A DNA stretch of 64,000 nucleotides from Tunturiibacter empetritectus (lineage in GTDB: Bacteria; Acidobacteriota; Terriglobia; Terriglobales; Acidobacteriaceae), in contig NZ_JACCCU010000003.1 in assembly GCF_013410875.1 (NCBI RefSeq), positions 186,001 to 250,000 of the forward strand, written 5' to 3'. Below, in pieces: positions 53,930 through 60,649 of the stretch. Below the pieces are notes generated by a model. The model ran no database searches. It was not told the DNA's origin and was given only the letters and a program-made list of their open reading frames with translations. The stretch's first letter is position 1. Each line of letters begins with the position of its first letter. The position numbers and the translations under genes were made by a program.

Positions 53930-54060
53930 CGCCCTGTCTACCTTGAGCTTGTCTACCTTGGGTACGCTTGAGACTATCAGCCAGTGGCCTCCAAAGCGAG
54001 ATTTCCCTTGCTCTCTCATACGCAATCGAGCAGCGTTTTGTTCGCCTAGCCCCAAAGAGG

Positions 54061-54130
54061 TGTCATCCAGAGCGAAGGCACTCACAGCACTATCGTGAGT
54101 GCCGCAGCCGAAAGACCCGCATTTGCCCTT
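54061..54130. repeat. 9-9-9 stem-loop repeat, unit 1
   Basis: Flanking words (GTCAT...CGAA, then GCAG..GAAAGACCCGCATTTGCC) match unit 2 at 54190-54258. Between them, a 9-bp stem (54077-54085 with 54095-54103) encloses a 9-nt loop. The stem is GGCACTCAC/GTGAGTGCC, sharing almost no sequence with unit 2. Confidence 0.75.
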
Positions 54131-54189
54131 GCCTATTCTCGTCCGCCACCCCATAGAAGTGCCTGTTCTCCTCACCCAAGCAAAAAAGC

Positions 54190-54258
54190 CGTCATCTCGA
54201 CCGAAGCGACGGACAGTCTCACCGTCCGTCGCGCAATAGAGAGACCCGTATTTGCCTT
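54190..54258. repeat. 9-9-9 stem-loop repeat, unit 2
   Basis: Same frame as unit 1, with stem GCGACGGAC/GTCCGTCGC (54206-54214 with 54224-54232) and a 9-nt loop starting AG. It is followed by GAGACCCGTATTTGCC. About 200 bases separate it from the surface-protein start. Confidence 0.75.
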
Positions 54259-54458
54259 TACTTCGCGACGCTCATCCAGCTGCCCCTTCGGCATGCTGGT
54301 CAGGGTCTATTTCGGCTAAAGTCACGGGGCAATAAGGTAAACTCGTCGCCGTCTACTTTTTATTTTTTGAGACCACTCCGATGCGCAAGCTGGGGATTGG
54401 TTATCGCTACAAATGCACGATTTTCTGCGCGAGCGTTCTACAGTTGGGAGCCAGTTTT

Positions 54459-56297
54459 ATGCGGAAGTTACTACTAATGCTGATCCTTGTCACAGTGGCA
54501 AGTGGAGTTGGTGTGGCGAAGGCCAACGCGCAGCAAGAATCGGCTTCATATACCGAAACCGTTCTGTACTCCTTTACCGGCGGCCAGGACGGCCGACCGA
54601 GTACACAGTTGCAAGGCAACGACAGCCTTGTTATCGACTCTTTTGGGAATCTCTACGGGACTACAAATGGCGGCGGCGCGAACAGCGGGGGAGCACTGTT
54701 CAAACTAGACACCAGTGGCAAGTACACTGTCCTGCATAGCTTCTGTTTCCAGGACTGTCCCGGAGGTAGCGCTCCAACTAGCCTGATCCGGGACGTCTCG
54801 GGAATACTCTATGGAACGACACTTGGCGGCGGGGCCGACCAGTTTACTCCCGCCGGAACACTCGGCGCGGGAACCATCTTCAAACTGGACAGCGCTGGCA
54901 ACTACTCCCTCCTCTACAGCTTTTGCGCTCAGGCCAATTGCACCGACGGCCTCCATCCGTACGGAAGACTGGTCGAAGACGGTTCTGGAAATCTCTATGG
55001 GACCACCCAAGACGGAGGAGCAAATAATGGGGGCACGGTCTTCAAACTGGATCCCGCCGGCAACCATTCCATCTTGTATAGCTTTTGCTCCCAGGCTAAC
55101 TGTATCGATGGTGCATCTCCCAACGCGGGTTTATTCGAGGATGCTTCCGGTAATTTTTTCGGAACCGCTGTCAATGGCGGCGCTAGCGGATACGGAACCG
55201 TTTTCAAATTGGACACTGCTGGTCATTACACTGTGCTGTACAACTTTTGCTCCCAAGCCTATTGCAGCGATGGTGCCTATCCCTTTGCGGGCTTGGTCGG
55301 AGATGCTTCCGGAAACCTCTATGGGAACACCTTTAACGGCGGCAATACTAACAGCGGTTTAAGTCCTGGCGGTGGGGTGGCGTTCAAGATAGACGGTTCG
55401 AGCAAATTTACAGTGCTTCATACCTTTTGCCAGCAGGGCAACTGCGCGGACGGTGGCAGTCCAGCAAGCAGTTTCATAAAAGATAGTTCTGGAAACTTTT
55501 ACGGGACAACAATCGATGGTTACGACGGTGAGGTTTTCAAGCTCGATAGCGCTGGCAACTACACCATTCTGCACACCTTTAGCTTTCTTAACGACCCCAA
55601 TTACGCCTATGGATTCGACCCCGCCGGTAGCTTAGTCGAAGATGCCTTTGGCACCCTGTATGGGATGGCCGTTGGAGGGGGCACCATAGCCACCGGCAGA
55701 GGTGAAGGAGTGATATACAGCCTGACTACTCCCAGTTTTGCGATTGGTGCCGATGCGTCGACTATAACGATAGCTTCACCCGGACAACAAGGGACGACGA
55801 CCGTCACAATAACGCCTCGGAATGGATTTAACCAAACAATCACGTTCAGCGACTCCAGCTGTAGCGGATTGCCGACAGGCGCAAGCTGCTCTTTCAGTCC
55901 TTCGAGCGTGACGCCGAGCAGCGGAGTTGCCGAAACAACGCTGATCATTTCAACCACCGCGACATCTTCCTCGATTTCTCAGAAACCACTTGAGCGCGGC
56001 AAGGGTGTGTTCCTTGCGTTCATACTCCCAAGCCTACTCGTTTTTATACCGAGGACTCGCCGTGGGCAACGATCTGTCAGACGAATCGGAAAGATCTTGT
56101 TGTTGCTACTCGTGTCTTCAGTCATCGGCCTCAACGGCTGCGGAGGCGGGGGCGCCGTAAGCTCCACAGGAGGGGGAGGGGGCAGCTCCGCAGGAGGCGG
56201 CAGTGGCGCGACACCCGCAGGGACCTATAAGGTGACGGTAACGGCTACCGGGTCTGGGGTGTCGGAAGCGATGGCGCTTACGTTGGTGGTCCAGTGA
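54459..56297 (+). CDS. GloVer-type tandem-repeat surface protein
   Basis: A 612-residue protein with a signal peptide (ends ANAQ) and about nine copies of a roughly 45-residue unit, LVEDGSGNLYGTT(x)GGG, then VFKLD(x)AGNYTVLYSFC. This is the 'choice-of-anchor tandem repeat GloVer-containing' pattern, a propeller-like secreted fold. The repeats end near residue 420. A Ser/Thr-rich Ig-like region follows, then a hydrophobic helix (GVFLAFILPSLLVFI), basic residues, another helix and a glycine/serine-rich end with a short beta segment. Internal membrane segments suggest an anchored form. ATG 54459 has GGGAG 8 bases upstream; the frame opens earlier (54381) without support. Function unknown. Confidence 0.85.
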   Translation: MRKLLLMLILVTVASGVGVAKANAQQESASYTETVLYSFTGGQDGRPSTQLQGNDSLVIDSFGNLYGTTNGGGANSGGALFKLDTSGKYTVLHSFCFQDCPGGSAPTSLIRDVSGILYGTTLGGGADQFTPAGTLGAGTIFKLDSAGNYSLLYSFCAQANCTDGLHPYGRLVEDGSGNLYGTTQDGGANNGGTVFKLDPAGNHSILYSFCSQANCIDGASPNAGLFEDASGNFFGTAVNGGASGYGTVFKLDTAGHYTVLYNFCSQAYCSDGAYPFAGLVGDASGNLYGNTFNGGNTNSGLSPGGGVAFKIDGSSKFTVLHTFCQQGNCADGGSPASSFIKDSSGNFYGTTIDGYDGEVFKLDSAGNYTILHTFSFLNDPNYAYGFDPAGSLVEDAFGTLYGMAVGGGTIATGRGEGVIYSLTTPSFAIGADASTITIASPGQQGTTTVTITPRNGFNQTITFSDSSCSGLPTGASCSFSPSSVTPSSGVAETTLIISTTATSSSISQKPLERGKGVFLAFILPSLLVFIPRTRRGQRSVRRIGKILLLLLVSSVIGLNGCGGGGAVSSTGGGGGSSAGGGSGATPAGTYKVTVTATGSGVSEAMALTLVVQ

Positions 56298-56345
56298 ATA
56301 GACTATAAGTGCGGGCAGGCTGACCCACCCCCAGACAACCGGTGG

Positions 56346-56405
56346 GATACACTTGTGTTCCCAGACGGCTGGATGATCGCTGCCGCCCGGGGCCGCAAGA
56401 CGTTG
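56346..56405 (+). repeat. Partial copy of the rnpB 5' end and upstream flank
   Basis: The 60 bases align with 57156-57215 at the start of rnpB. Both have GATACACTTG, then CAGACGGCTGGATGATCG, CTGCCGCCCGG and GCCGCAAG(G/A)CGTTG. The copy has one extra G, an A for G, and about 6 changed bases between the -10-like element and the first paired base. It ends before the conserved GAGGAAAGTCC. It sits just downstream of the antitoxin 3' end. Confidence 0.85.
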
Positions 56406-56415
56406 TATCAACGGG

Positions 56416-56763
56416 CTATCGCGCCAGTTTCCTAACGGCCAACCCGGCGGCCGGTCGTTCAACGGAAGCACGTACCGAAAGGCCCCGGCCCGGCTTAGGC
56501 TTGATCAACCTCACCTCCGCACCCAGCTCCATCTTCCCTGCAAACTTGATTAGCTTGCCCACGCTGAACTTCGAGATTCTTCCGTTGCGCAGATGACTTA
56601 CGTCCGGCTGATGAATCCCGAGGATCGATCCAAGCTGCTCCTGCGTGAGGCTGCACCCTTCAATATGTTTCATCAGCTCGCGATAGATATCGGCCTTTAC
56701 TTTGATCTCTAACGCCTCTGCTGCGCTGAACCCAAGATCATCCAGCACGCTTCCCTTTGTCAT
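56416..56763 (-). CDS. XRE-family antitoxin (HigA-like)
   Basis: A 115-residue helix-turn-helix protein of the HigA2/PF13744 type. The HTH is clear: LTQEQLGSILGIHQPDVSHLRNGRISKFSVGKLIKFAGKM. A C-terminal basic, alanine/arginine-rich tail extends past the usual end (about residues 90-115). Antitoxins of this class bind their toxin and an operator upstream of the operon. ATG 56763 is chosen over 56796 because it starts the family-typical MTKGSVLDDLGFS. Its gene overlaps the end of the toxin remnant by 26 bases, as in intact HigB-HigA operons. The frame is intact although the toxin is not. Confidence 0.85.
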   Translation of the reverse strand: MTKGSVLDDLGFSAAEALEIKVKADIYRELMKHIEGCSLTQEQLGSILGIHQPDVSHLRNGRISKFSVGKLIKFAGKMELGAEVRLIKPKPGRGLSVRASVERPAAGLAVRKLAR

Positions 56764-57097
56764 GTGTGGTGAGTTCCTCTTTTGCTCCCTCGACATCCTT
56801 AGGCTTCCCTCTTAACCGTTGTTGTATCTGTTTCCATCTGGCCTTGGCGGTGGCCAGATCTCTCTTTTCCGTCTTTGCACTATCCTTCGTGAAACAGTGC
56901 AGAACATAGATGACGTCCTTCACTCGCGCCATGTAGATCATCCTGTACCACTTGCTGCCGTCCTGGTCCTTTAACTCAACCAACGCTTGCGGCAATCGAT
57001 GTCATGGGCCTGACTGTAAACGTGGCCGTATCGGCTTAGGCCCGAATTGCAATACTTTCAGCGAATCACCCTCCCACGAGATATCTGCCAGCTTCAC
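56738..57097 (-). pseudogene. HigB/Gp49-like toxin remnant with in-frame stop
   Basis: Read from a GTG at 57097, the frame gives DISWEGDSLKVLQFGPKPIR, then PRLQSGP, a TGA at 57004-57002, and continues in the same frame as LPQALVELKDQDGSKWYRMI, then YMARVKDVIYVLHCFTKDSA and KTEKRDLATAKARWKQIQQRL. Both parts match the Gp49/HigB (PF05973) ribosome-dependent RNase toxins. Intact relatives have about 20 more residues where the stop lies, so a deletion plus a stop is likely. A protein starting at TTG 56995 would lack the N-terminal third. The toxin is therefore probably inactive. Confidence 0.8.
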
Positions 57098-57121
57098 CCG
57101 TCACGTGCCCTCGACCTCAGT

Positions 57122-57141
57122 GTATAGCATAATTGCTATAC
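57122..57141. promoter_or_regulatory. Inverted repeat, probable toxin-antitoxin operator
   Basis: A perfect 8-bp inverted repeat, GTATAGCA-TAAT-TGCTATAC, lies 25 bases upstream of the toxin start. Its right half overlaps the inferred rnpB -35 element. AT-rich dyads of this sort are common HigA operators. Confidence 0.6.
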
Positions 57142-57162
57142 GGTCTAAGGCTGCGATACACT
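57133..57162 (+). promoter_or_regulatory. Inferred rnpB promoter
   Basis: TTGCTA (57133-57138) and TACACT (57157-57162) are 18 bases apart, a plausible sigma-70-type pair. The -10 element ends 7 bases before the first P1 base of rnpB (57170). It is inferred from position and spacing only. Confidence 0.45.
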
Positions 57163-57167
57163 TGGAA

Positions 57168-57624
57168 CTGCAGACGGCTGGATGATCGCTGCCGCCCGGG
57201 CCGCAAGGCGTTGGGCGGGGGAGGAAAGTCCGAACTCCGCAGGGCAGTGTGCCGGATAACGTCCGGGACGGAGGCGTTAAGGCCTCTGGACGGCAAGTGC
57301 AACAGAGAATGAACCGCCTCAAGCTGGTGATTCGCCTCGGTGAATCCGTAAGCGGTTTGAGGTAAGGGTGAAAAGGTGCGGTAAGAGCGCACCGCGCGGC
57401 CAGTAATGGACGCGGCAGGGTAAACCCCACACGGAGCAAGACCAAATAGGCAGGGATCGTGCCGCTTCTCTTCAGGCGGCGCGAGCGTATCGGCCCGATG
57501 CGTCCAGGCGGAGAGACTCGAAAGAGAGCCGAAACTTGCGGGTAGGTTGCTAAAGCGCCGCAGTAATGCGTCGCGTAGAGGAATGATCGTCTAAAACAGA
57601 ATTCGGCTTACGGGCCGTCTGCGA
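57168..57624 (+). ncRNA. rnpB: RNase P RNA (class A)
   Basis: The catalytic RNA of RNase P, which matures tRNA 5' ends. The 5' and 3' ends pair as helix P1 (GCAGACGGC at 57170-57178 with GCCGTCTGC at 57614-57622). Conserved regions are GAGGAAAGTCC (CR I, about 57221) with the following GGGCAG, GGTAAGGGTGAAAAGGTGCG near 57362, TAAACCCCAC (57421-57430), and AGAGGAATGATCG near 57578 before ACAGAATTCGGCTTA. The length, about 455 bases, suits a class A RNA. A 60-base piece of its 5' end is repeated at 56346-56405. A hairpin follows. Confidence 0.93.
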
Positions 57625-57628
57625 ACCT

Positions 57629-57671
57629 ATGGCCTCGAAGTCGCTAAAACGATCTCGGGGCCATCTCTTTT
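57629..57671 (+). terminator. rnpB terminator
   Basis: A 9-bp stem (ATGGCCTCG 57629-57637 with CGGGGCCAT 57656-57664, one T-G pair) is followed by CTCTTTT. Confidence 0.8.
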
Positions 57672-57679
57672 GAAGCAAA

Positions 57680-57874
57680 GGTCCTGCCGGACGGGCGCCC
57701 TGCGCGGGCGGCGGTCACTTCGTGACGCGTGTACCGGTCTCGGCAGGATGATCGTCACGGGGCCTCCCGTTGGTCGGCATAGTCATCCTTCGCGACCAAC
57801 GGGAGCGCCAACCGAAGGGGTATACAAGTCACGAAGTGACCGCCGCCCGCGCAGGGCGCCCGTCCGGCAGGACC
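57680..57874. repeat. Modular palindromic intergenic element, copy 5 (best copy)
   Basis: A 195-bp element with perfect 47-bp inverted arms (57680-57726 and 57828-57874), starting GGTCCTGCCGGACGGGCGCC and closing with its complement. Inner, opposed CTCCCGTTGGTCGG and GCGACCAACGGGAG sit in the middle. It lies after the rnpB terminator. Related copies are at 34259-34440, 41706-41873, 43984-44127 and 51338-51414. No open frame in it is convincing. Confidence 0.9.
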
Positions 57875-57934
57875 CCCAAAAAATAAATCTCAAAACCATG
57901 TCACTTTTTTCGTCGCTAGGATAAGTGCATTTCC

Positions 57935-58060
57935 AGCCACGCAAAACACCACAACCTCACCACATTTCACCATCCAAAACACCACGTTTCGCACCCACAT
58001 TTTGCGAAAACCCTCAGCAAAAACCCACTCCACCACGCCAAAAAAAAACCACAACCAAAC
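57935..58060 (-). repeat. GTGGTG-rich 3'-flanking element, copy B
   Basis: On the minus strand it begins about a dozen bases after the ruvA stop and contains GTGGTG words and the GGATGGTGAAATGTGGTG core shared with 4208-4312 and 18826-18893. The T-rich start (GTGGTTTTTTTTTGG) also resembles the GTGGTTTTG of copy A. Confidence 0.65.
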
Positions 58061-58071
58061 CAGAAAAATGA

Positions 58072-58671
58072 CTATCGAATCGCGGCCATGGCGGCACGAA
58101 AAAGAGTTTCAAAGTCATGGGCGACATCTGGGTTCTTAGTGACGGCAGTCTCAATAGCCTTTTGAGCCACAGGGCGGGGGTAGCCAAGGTTGACCAGCGC
58201 AGAGAGCGCATCATCGCCCGCAGGGCCATGATAAGCGCCCCCACTAGTCGCAGGAATGGCCGTCGCAAGGTCATCCAGCTTGTCCTTAAGCTCAAGCACA
58301 ACGCGCTCAGCAGTCTTTTTGCCAATGCCCGGAATCCTCGTCAAAGTAGCATGATCGCCGGAACGGATCGCGGTGATAAGGCGGCTCCCATCAATCCCGC
58401 TAAGAACCGTAATAGCAAGCTTTGGGCCAATGCCTGAGATGGTGAGTAGCTTCTCAAAGAGACGTTTTTCCTGCATTTCCGAGAAGCCGAAGAGCGCGAT
58501 CTGGTCTTCACGCACGTGGGTGTGGATGTGAAGCGAGGCTTCTACGCCTTCGTTGGGGAGTGCCGAGAAGGTGGTGACGCTGATGGTGACGTCGTAGCCC
58601 ACACCGGCGCACTCGAGGATGGCCTGGTTGGGAGTTTTTGAGAGGAGGCGTCCGCGAAGGTGGGCGATCAT
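58072..58671 (-). CDS. ruvA: Holliday junction branch migration subunit RuvA
   Basis: A 199-residue RuvA, whose tetramer binds Holliday junctions and loads the RuvB motor. Domain I (OB fold, 1-62) starts MIAHLRGRLLSKTPNQAILE and includes THVREDQIALFGF. Domain II has two helix-hairpin-helix motifs, ISGIGPKLAITVLSG and IPGIGKKTAERVVLEL. A short linker precedes domain III (about 150-199, DDALSALVNLGYPRPVAQKA), which contacts RuvB. The length is normal. ruvB and ruvC are not adjacent. A GTGGTG element sits at its 3' end. Confidence 0.96.
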   Translation of the reverse strand: MIAHLRGRLLSKTPNQAILECAGVGYDVTISVTTFSALPNEGVEASLHIHTHVREDQIALFGFSEMQEKRLFEKLLTISGIGPKLAITVLSGIDGSRLITAIRSGDHATLTRIPGIGKKTAERVVLELKDKLDDLATAIPATSGGAYHGPAGDDALSALVNLGYPRPVAQKAIETAVTKNPDVAHDFETLFRAAMAAIR

Positions 58672-58758
58672 GCTGTTGGTGATTGTAGCGTGTTGGATTG
58701 AGGCTGTTCTCTAAAGCTGCCTTCGGCCTCATCGGCTCCTCATGTTTTAGTTCACGCA

Positions 58759-58947
58759 GCGGATATTCTCGATCTGTTTAGGAAGGCGAATCCTTCGTTT
58801 CCCCAGAACAGCGTTGTTGTGAGTTGTGAGAAGGAGCGTCTGACGGCGGTTGAGGTTTGTCTGGCTAAGGATGGGTTATTGCCAATCTCTTGCCAGGGGC
58901 TGCGACAGTGCGATGCGCAGGCCCTGAAGATTTCGCCATCGAGATAA
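58759..58947 (+). pseudogene. Ribonuclease T2 C-terminal remnant
   Basis: In frame the region encodes ADILDLFRKANPSFPQNS, VVVSCEKERLTAVEVCLAKD, GLLPISCQGLRQCDAQALKI and a TAA at 58945-58947. This matches the C-terminal part of secreted RNase T2 family enzymes, including the late cysteines. There is no start codon and the catalytic CAS1/CAS2 histidine regions are missing, so it is a 5'-truncated remnant. The frame stays open back into 58700-58758 without recognisable homology. It fills most of the 334 bases between ruvA and the LuxR-type gene. Confidence 0.68.
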
Positions 58948-59005
58948 GGATCTCTTGCCGAACTGGTTCCGGCATGGGACACGCAGTAAAATCCACCCAA
59001 CAGAC

Positions 59006-59479
59006 ATGAAGCGCTCCGTCCTCAGCCACGTCCTGCTTCTCGGCCTCGTCGGCGGCGTCCTCATCGCCGTCCTCCGCTGGTCCGAGTACCAGTTCCTGGT
59101 CATCGAGCACTCCTTCGAAATCTATGGCGCCATTGTCGCCATCCTCTTCGCCGCCTTCGGCATCTGGCTGGGCATCAAGCTCACCAAACCACGGGAAAAG
59201 ATCATCCTCCGCGAAGTCCTCATCCCCGCCGCCGCGCCAGCCGAGCAAGCCCCCTTCGCCCTGAACCAACCCCAGCTCGACGCCCTCGGCATCACTCCGC
59301 GCGAGCTCGAAATCCTCAACCTTATCGCTCAGGGACTCAGCAACCGCGAGATCGCCGACCGCCTTTTCGTCAGCGAGAACACCGTCAAAACCCACTGCAG
59401 CCGGGCCTTCGACAAGCTGGGCGCCCGCCGCCGCACCCAGGCCGTCCAGCTGGGCAAACAACTAGGTCTCCTCCCCTAA
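59006..59479 (+). CDS. Membrane-anchored LuxR-type HTH regulator
   Basis: A 157-residue protein with two transmembrane helices (about 5-22 and 38-58), a short linker (EKIILREVLIPAAAPAEQAPF) and a C-terminal LuxR/GerE HTH domain (LGITPRELEILNLIAQGLSNREIADRLFVSENTVKTHCSRAFDKLG). There is no receiver domain, so it is a one-component or membrane-tethered transcription factor, not a classical response regulator. What it senses is unknown. ATG 59006 starts a proper N-terminus. The gene for DUF4199 begins 120 bases later and is likely co-transcribed, suggesting a membrane-linked function. Confidence 0.8.
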   Translation: MKRSVLSHVLLLGLVGGVLIAVLRWSEYQFLVIEHSFEIYGAIVAILFAAFGIWLGIKLTKPREKIILREVLIPAAAPAEQAPFALNQPQLDALGITPRELEILNLIAQGLSNREIADRLFVSENTVKTHCSRAFDKLGARRRTQAVQLGKQLGLLP

Positions 59480-59599
59480 AACCGTTCCTCCGAAAGCATG
59501 ATTTATTCTGCACACCCCAAAATCACCCAAAAGCATGACGACAAACGCCGCCTCTGACCCGCAAAGTGTCTTCAAGTCCACCTCCACAGGAGCCTCACA

Positions 59600-60148
59600 T
59601 TGAAGAAGACCATCCTCGTTTTTGGCCTCATCTCCGGCGTTCTTTCCTCCGTCATGATGTGCGGCACCCTCCGATTCCTCAGCGACCTCAACCACGGCCA
59701 AAAAGCCCTGGTCATCGGGTACACCACCATCGTGCTTTCCTTCCTCCTTGTCTACTTCGGCATCCGCTCCTACCGGGACAACCTCGCCGGCGGCTCCATC
59801 ACTTTCGGCCGCGCCTTCGGCATCGGCATTGGCATCACCCTCATCTCCTGCCTCTTCTATGTCGTCACGTGGGAGATCGTCTACTTCAACTTCCTCCACG
59901 GCTTCATGGACAGCTATTTCGCTCACCAAATCCAGAAGGTTCAATCCTCGCCCGGCACCACAGAAGCCATCCAGGCCAAGGTCGCTGCCATCCGCCACTC
60001 CCAACAGCTCTACGAAAACCCTTTCGTCAACGCCCTCTATACCTTCATCGAACCCTTCCCCGTCGGACTCCTCATTACCCTTGTCTCCGCAGCCATCCTA
60101 CGCAAGAAGCCCCAATCCCAACCAGCTTCGCTTTCCGCGACAGCTTAA
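59600..60148 (+). CDS. DUF4199 family membrane protein
   Basis: A 182-residue protein with four hydrophobic segments (about 5-25, 35-55, 72-93, 155-175), consistent with the DUF4199 family of small membrane proteins. Family blocks are GLISGVLSSVMM, LVYFGIRSYRDNLAGGSITFGRAFGIGIGITL and FPVGLLITLVSAAIL. Function is unknown in the family, which often lies next to regulators or transporters. The start is TTG 59600 with an AGGAG site 8 bases upstream. It follows the membrane LuxR gene. Confidence 0.82.
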   Translation: MKKTILVFGLISGVLSSVMMCGTLRFLSDLNHGQKALVIGYTTIVLSFLLVYFGIRSYRDNLAGGSITFGRAFGIGIGITLISCLFYVVTWEIVYFNFLHGFMDSYFAHQIQKVQSSPGTTEAIQAKVAAIRHSQQLYENPFVNALYTFIEPFPVGLLITLVSAAILRKKPQSQPASLSATA

Positions 60149-60292
60149 AAGCTTTGCGTAGAAGAGTACGAGTTTTAGCTCGCCGGCGGTTAGCAGGTCG
60201 TCGCTGTAGCGGACTCATGTTTTCGCTCATTCCAGCGCAGGTGAATCAAGTTAGAGACCGGTGTGATCGGACTGGTGCGAGAGCAACACTTT

Positions 60293-60316
60293 AGTTGCAC
60301 CATTTTATGTGCAACT
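60293..60316. promoter_or_regulatory. 8-bp inverted repeat, possible operator
   Basis: AGTTGCAC (60293-60300) and GTGCAACT (60309-60316) are perfect complements with an 8-nt spacer. A related GCAAC lies at 60283-60287. It is about 100 bases upstream of the small gene at 60416. No regulator is assigned. Confidence 0.4.
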
Positions 60317-60415
60317 TATGTATGATTGGCAAAAATAATTCTTCAGATTTTGATATTGGACACCCACTCCCTATGTTTGGAGTGCCAAGGTCCTTCAAAC
60401 GAAAGAGGAAACCGA

Positions 60416-60607
60416 ATGGCTGAAGAGCTAAAGAGCAGGTTCACCCGGGCAAGGTTGGCTGCAATCGTCGAGCACGAACTACGTGAGGATGGTAACTGCC
60501 AGGCTAGTTCGCATGTGGTGATCGTTCCGCAGGTGGGCTATCTGGTGGCAATCGAAAACGGAGAGTCGGTGACGATCAGGCTGGTTGAGGAGCTTACCGA
60601 GGCTTAG
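60416..60607 (+). CDS. Small protein of unknown function
   Basis: A 63-residue protein (MAEELKSRFTRARLAAIVEH, then ELREDGNCQASSHVVIVPQV and GYLVAIENGESVTIRLVEEL). An N-terminal helix is followed by beta-like strands. The start is supported by a GAGG-type site (AAAGAGGAAACCG) and by an upstream dyad that might regulate it. I see no known domain. The upstream extension of the frame to 60326 is rejected because the ATG at 60416 is better supported. Confidence 0.55.
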   Translation: MAEELKSRFTRARLAAIVEHELREDGNCQASSHVVIVPQVGYLVAIENGESVTIRLVEELTEA

Positions 60608-60649
60608 GGCTGAAGTCGACGCCGGTCGTTGGGGTCTGTGGCGTAGGGG

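Noticed and set aside
57002-57004. TGA in the HigB-like frame as a selenocysteine codon
   Set aside because: HigB/Gp49 toxins are not known selenoproteins, no SECIS-like hairpin was noticed after it, and about 20 residues also appear to be missing.
57670-57924. Open frame (84 residues) across the best palindromic element
   Set aside because: It lies inside the inverted repeat, and the same peptide pieces appear wherever the repeat occurs, so it reflects repeat sequence and not a gene.
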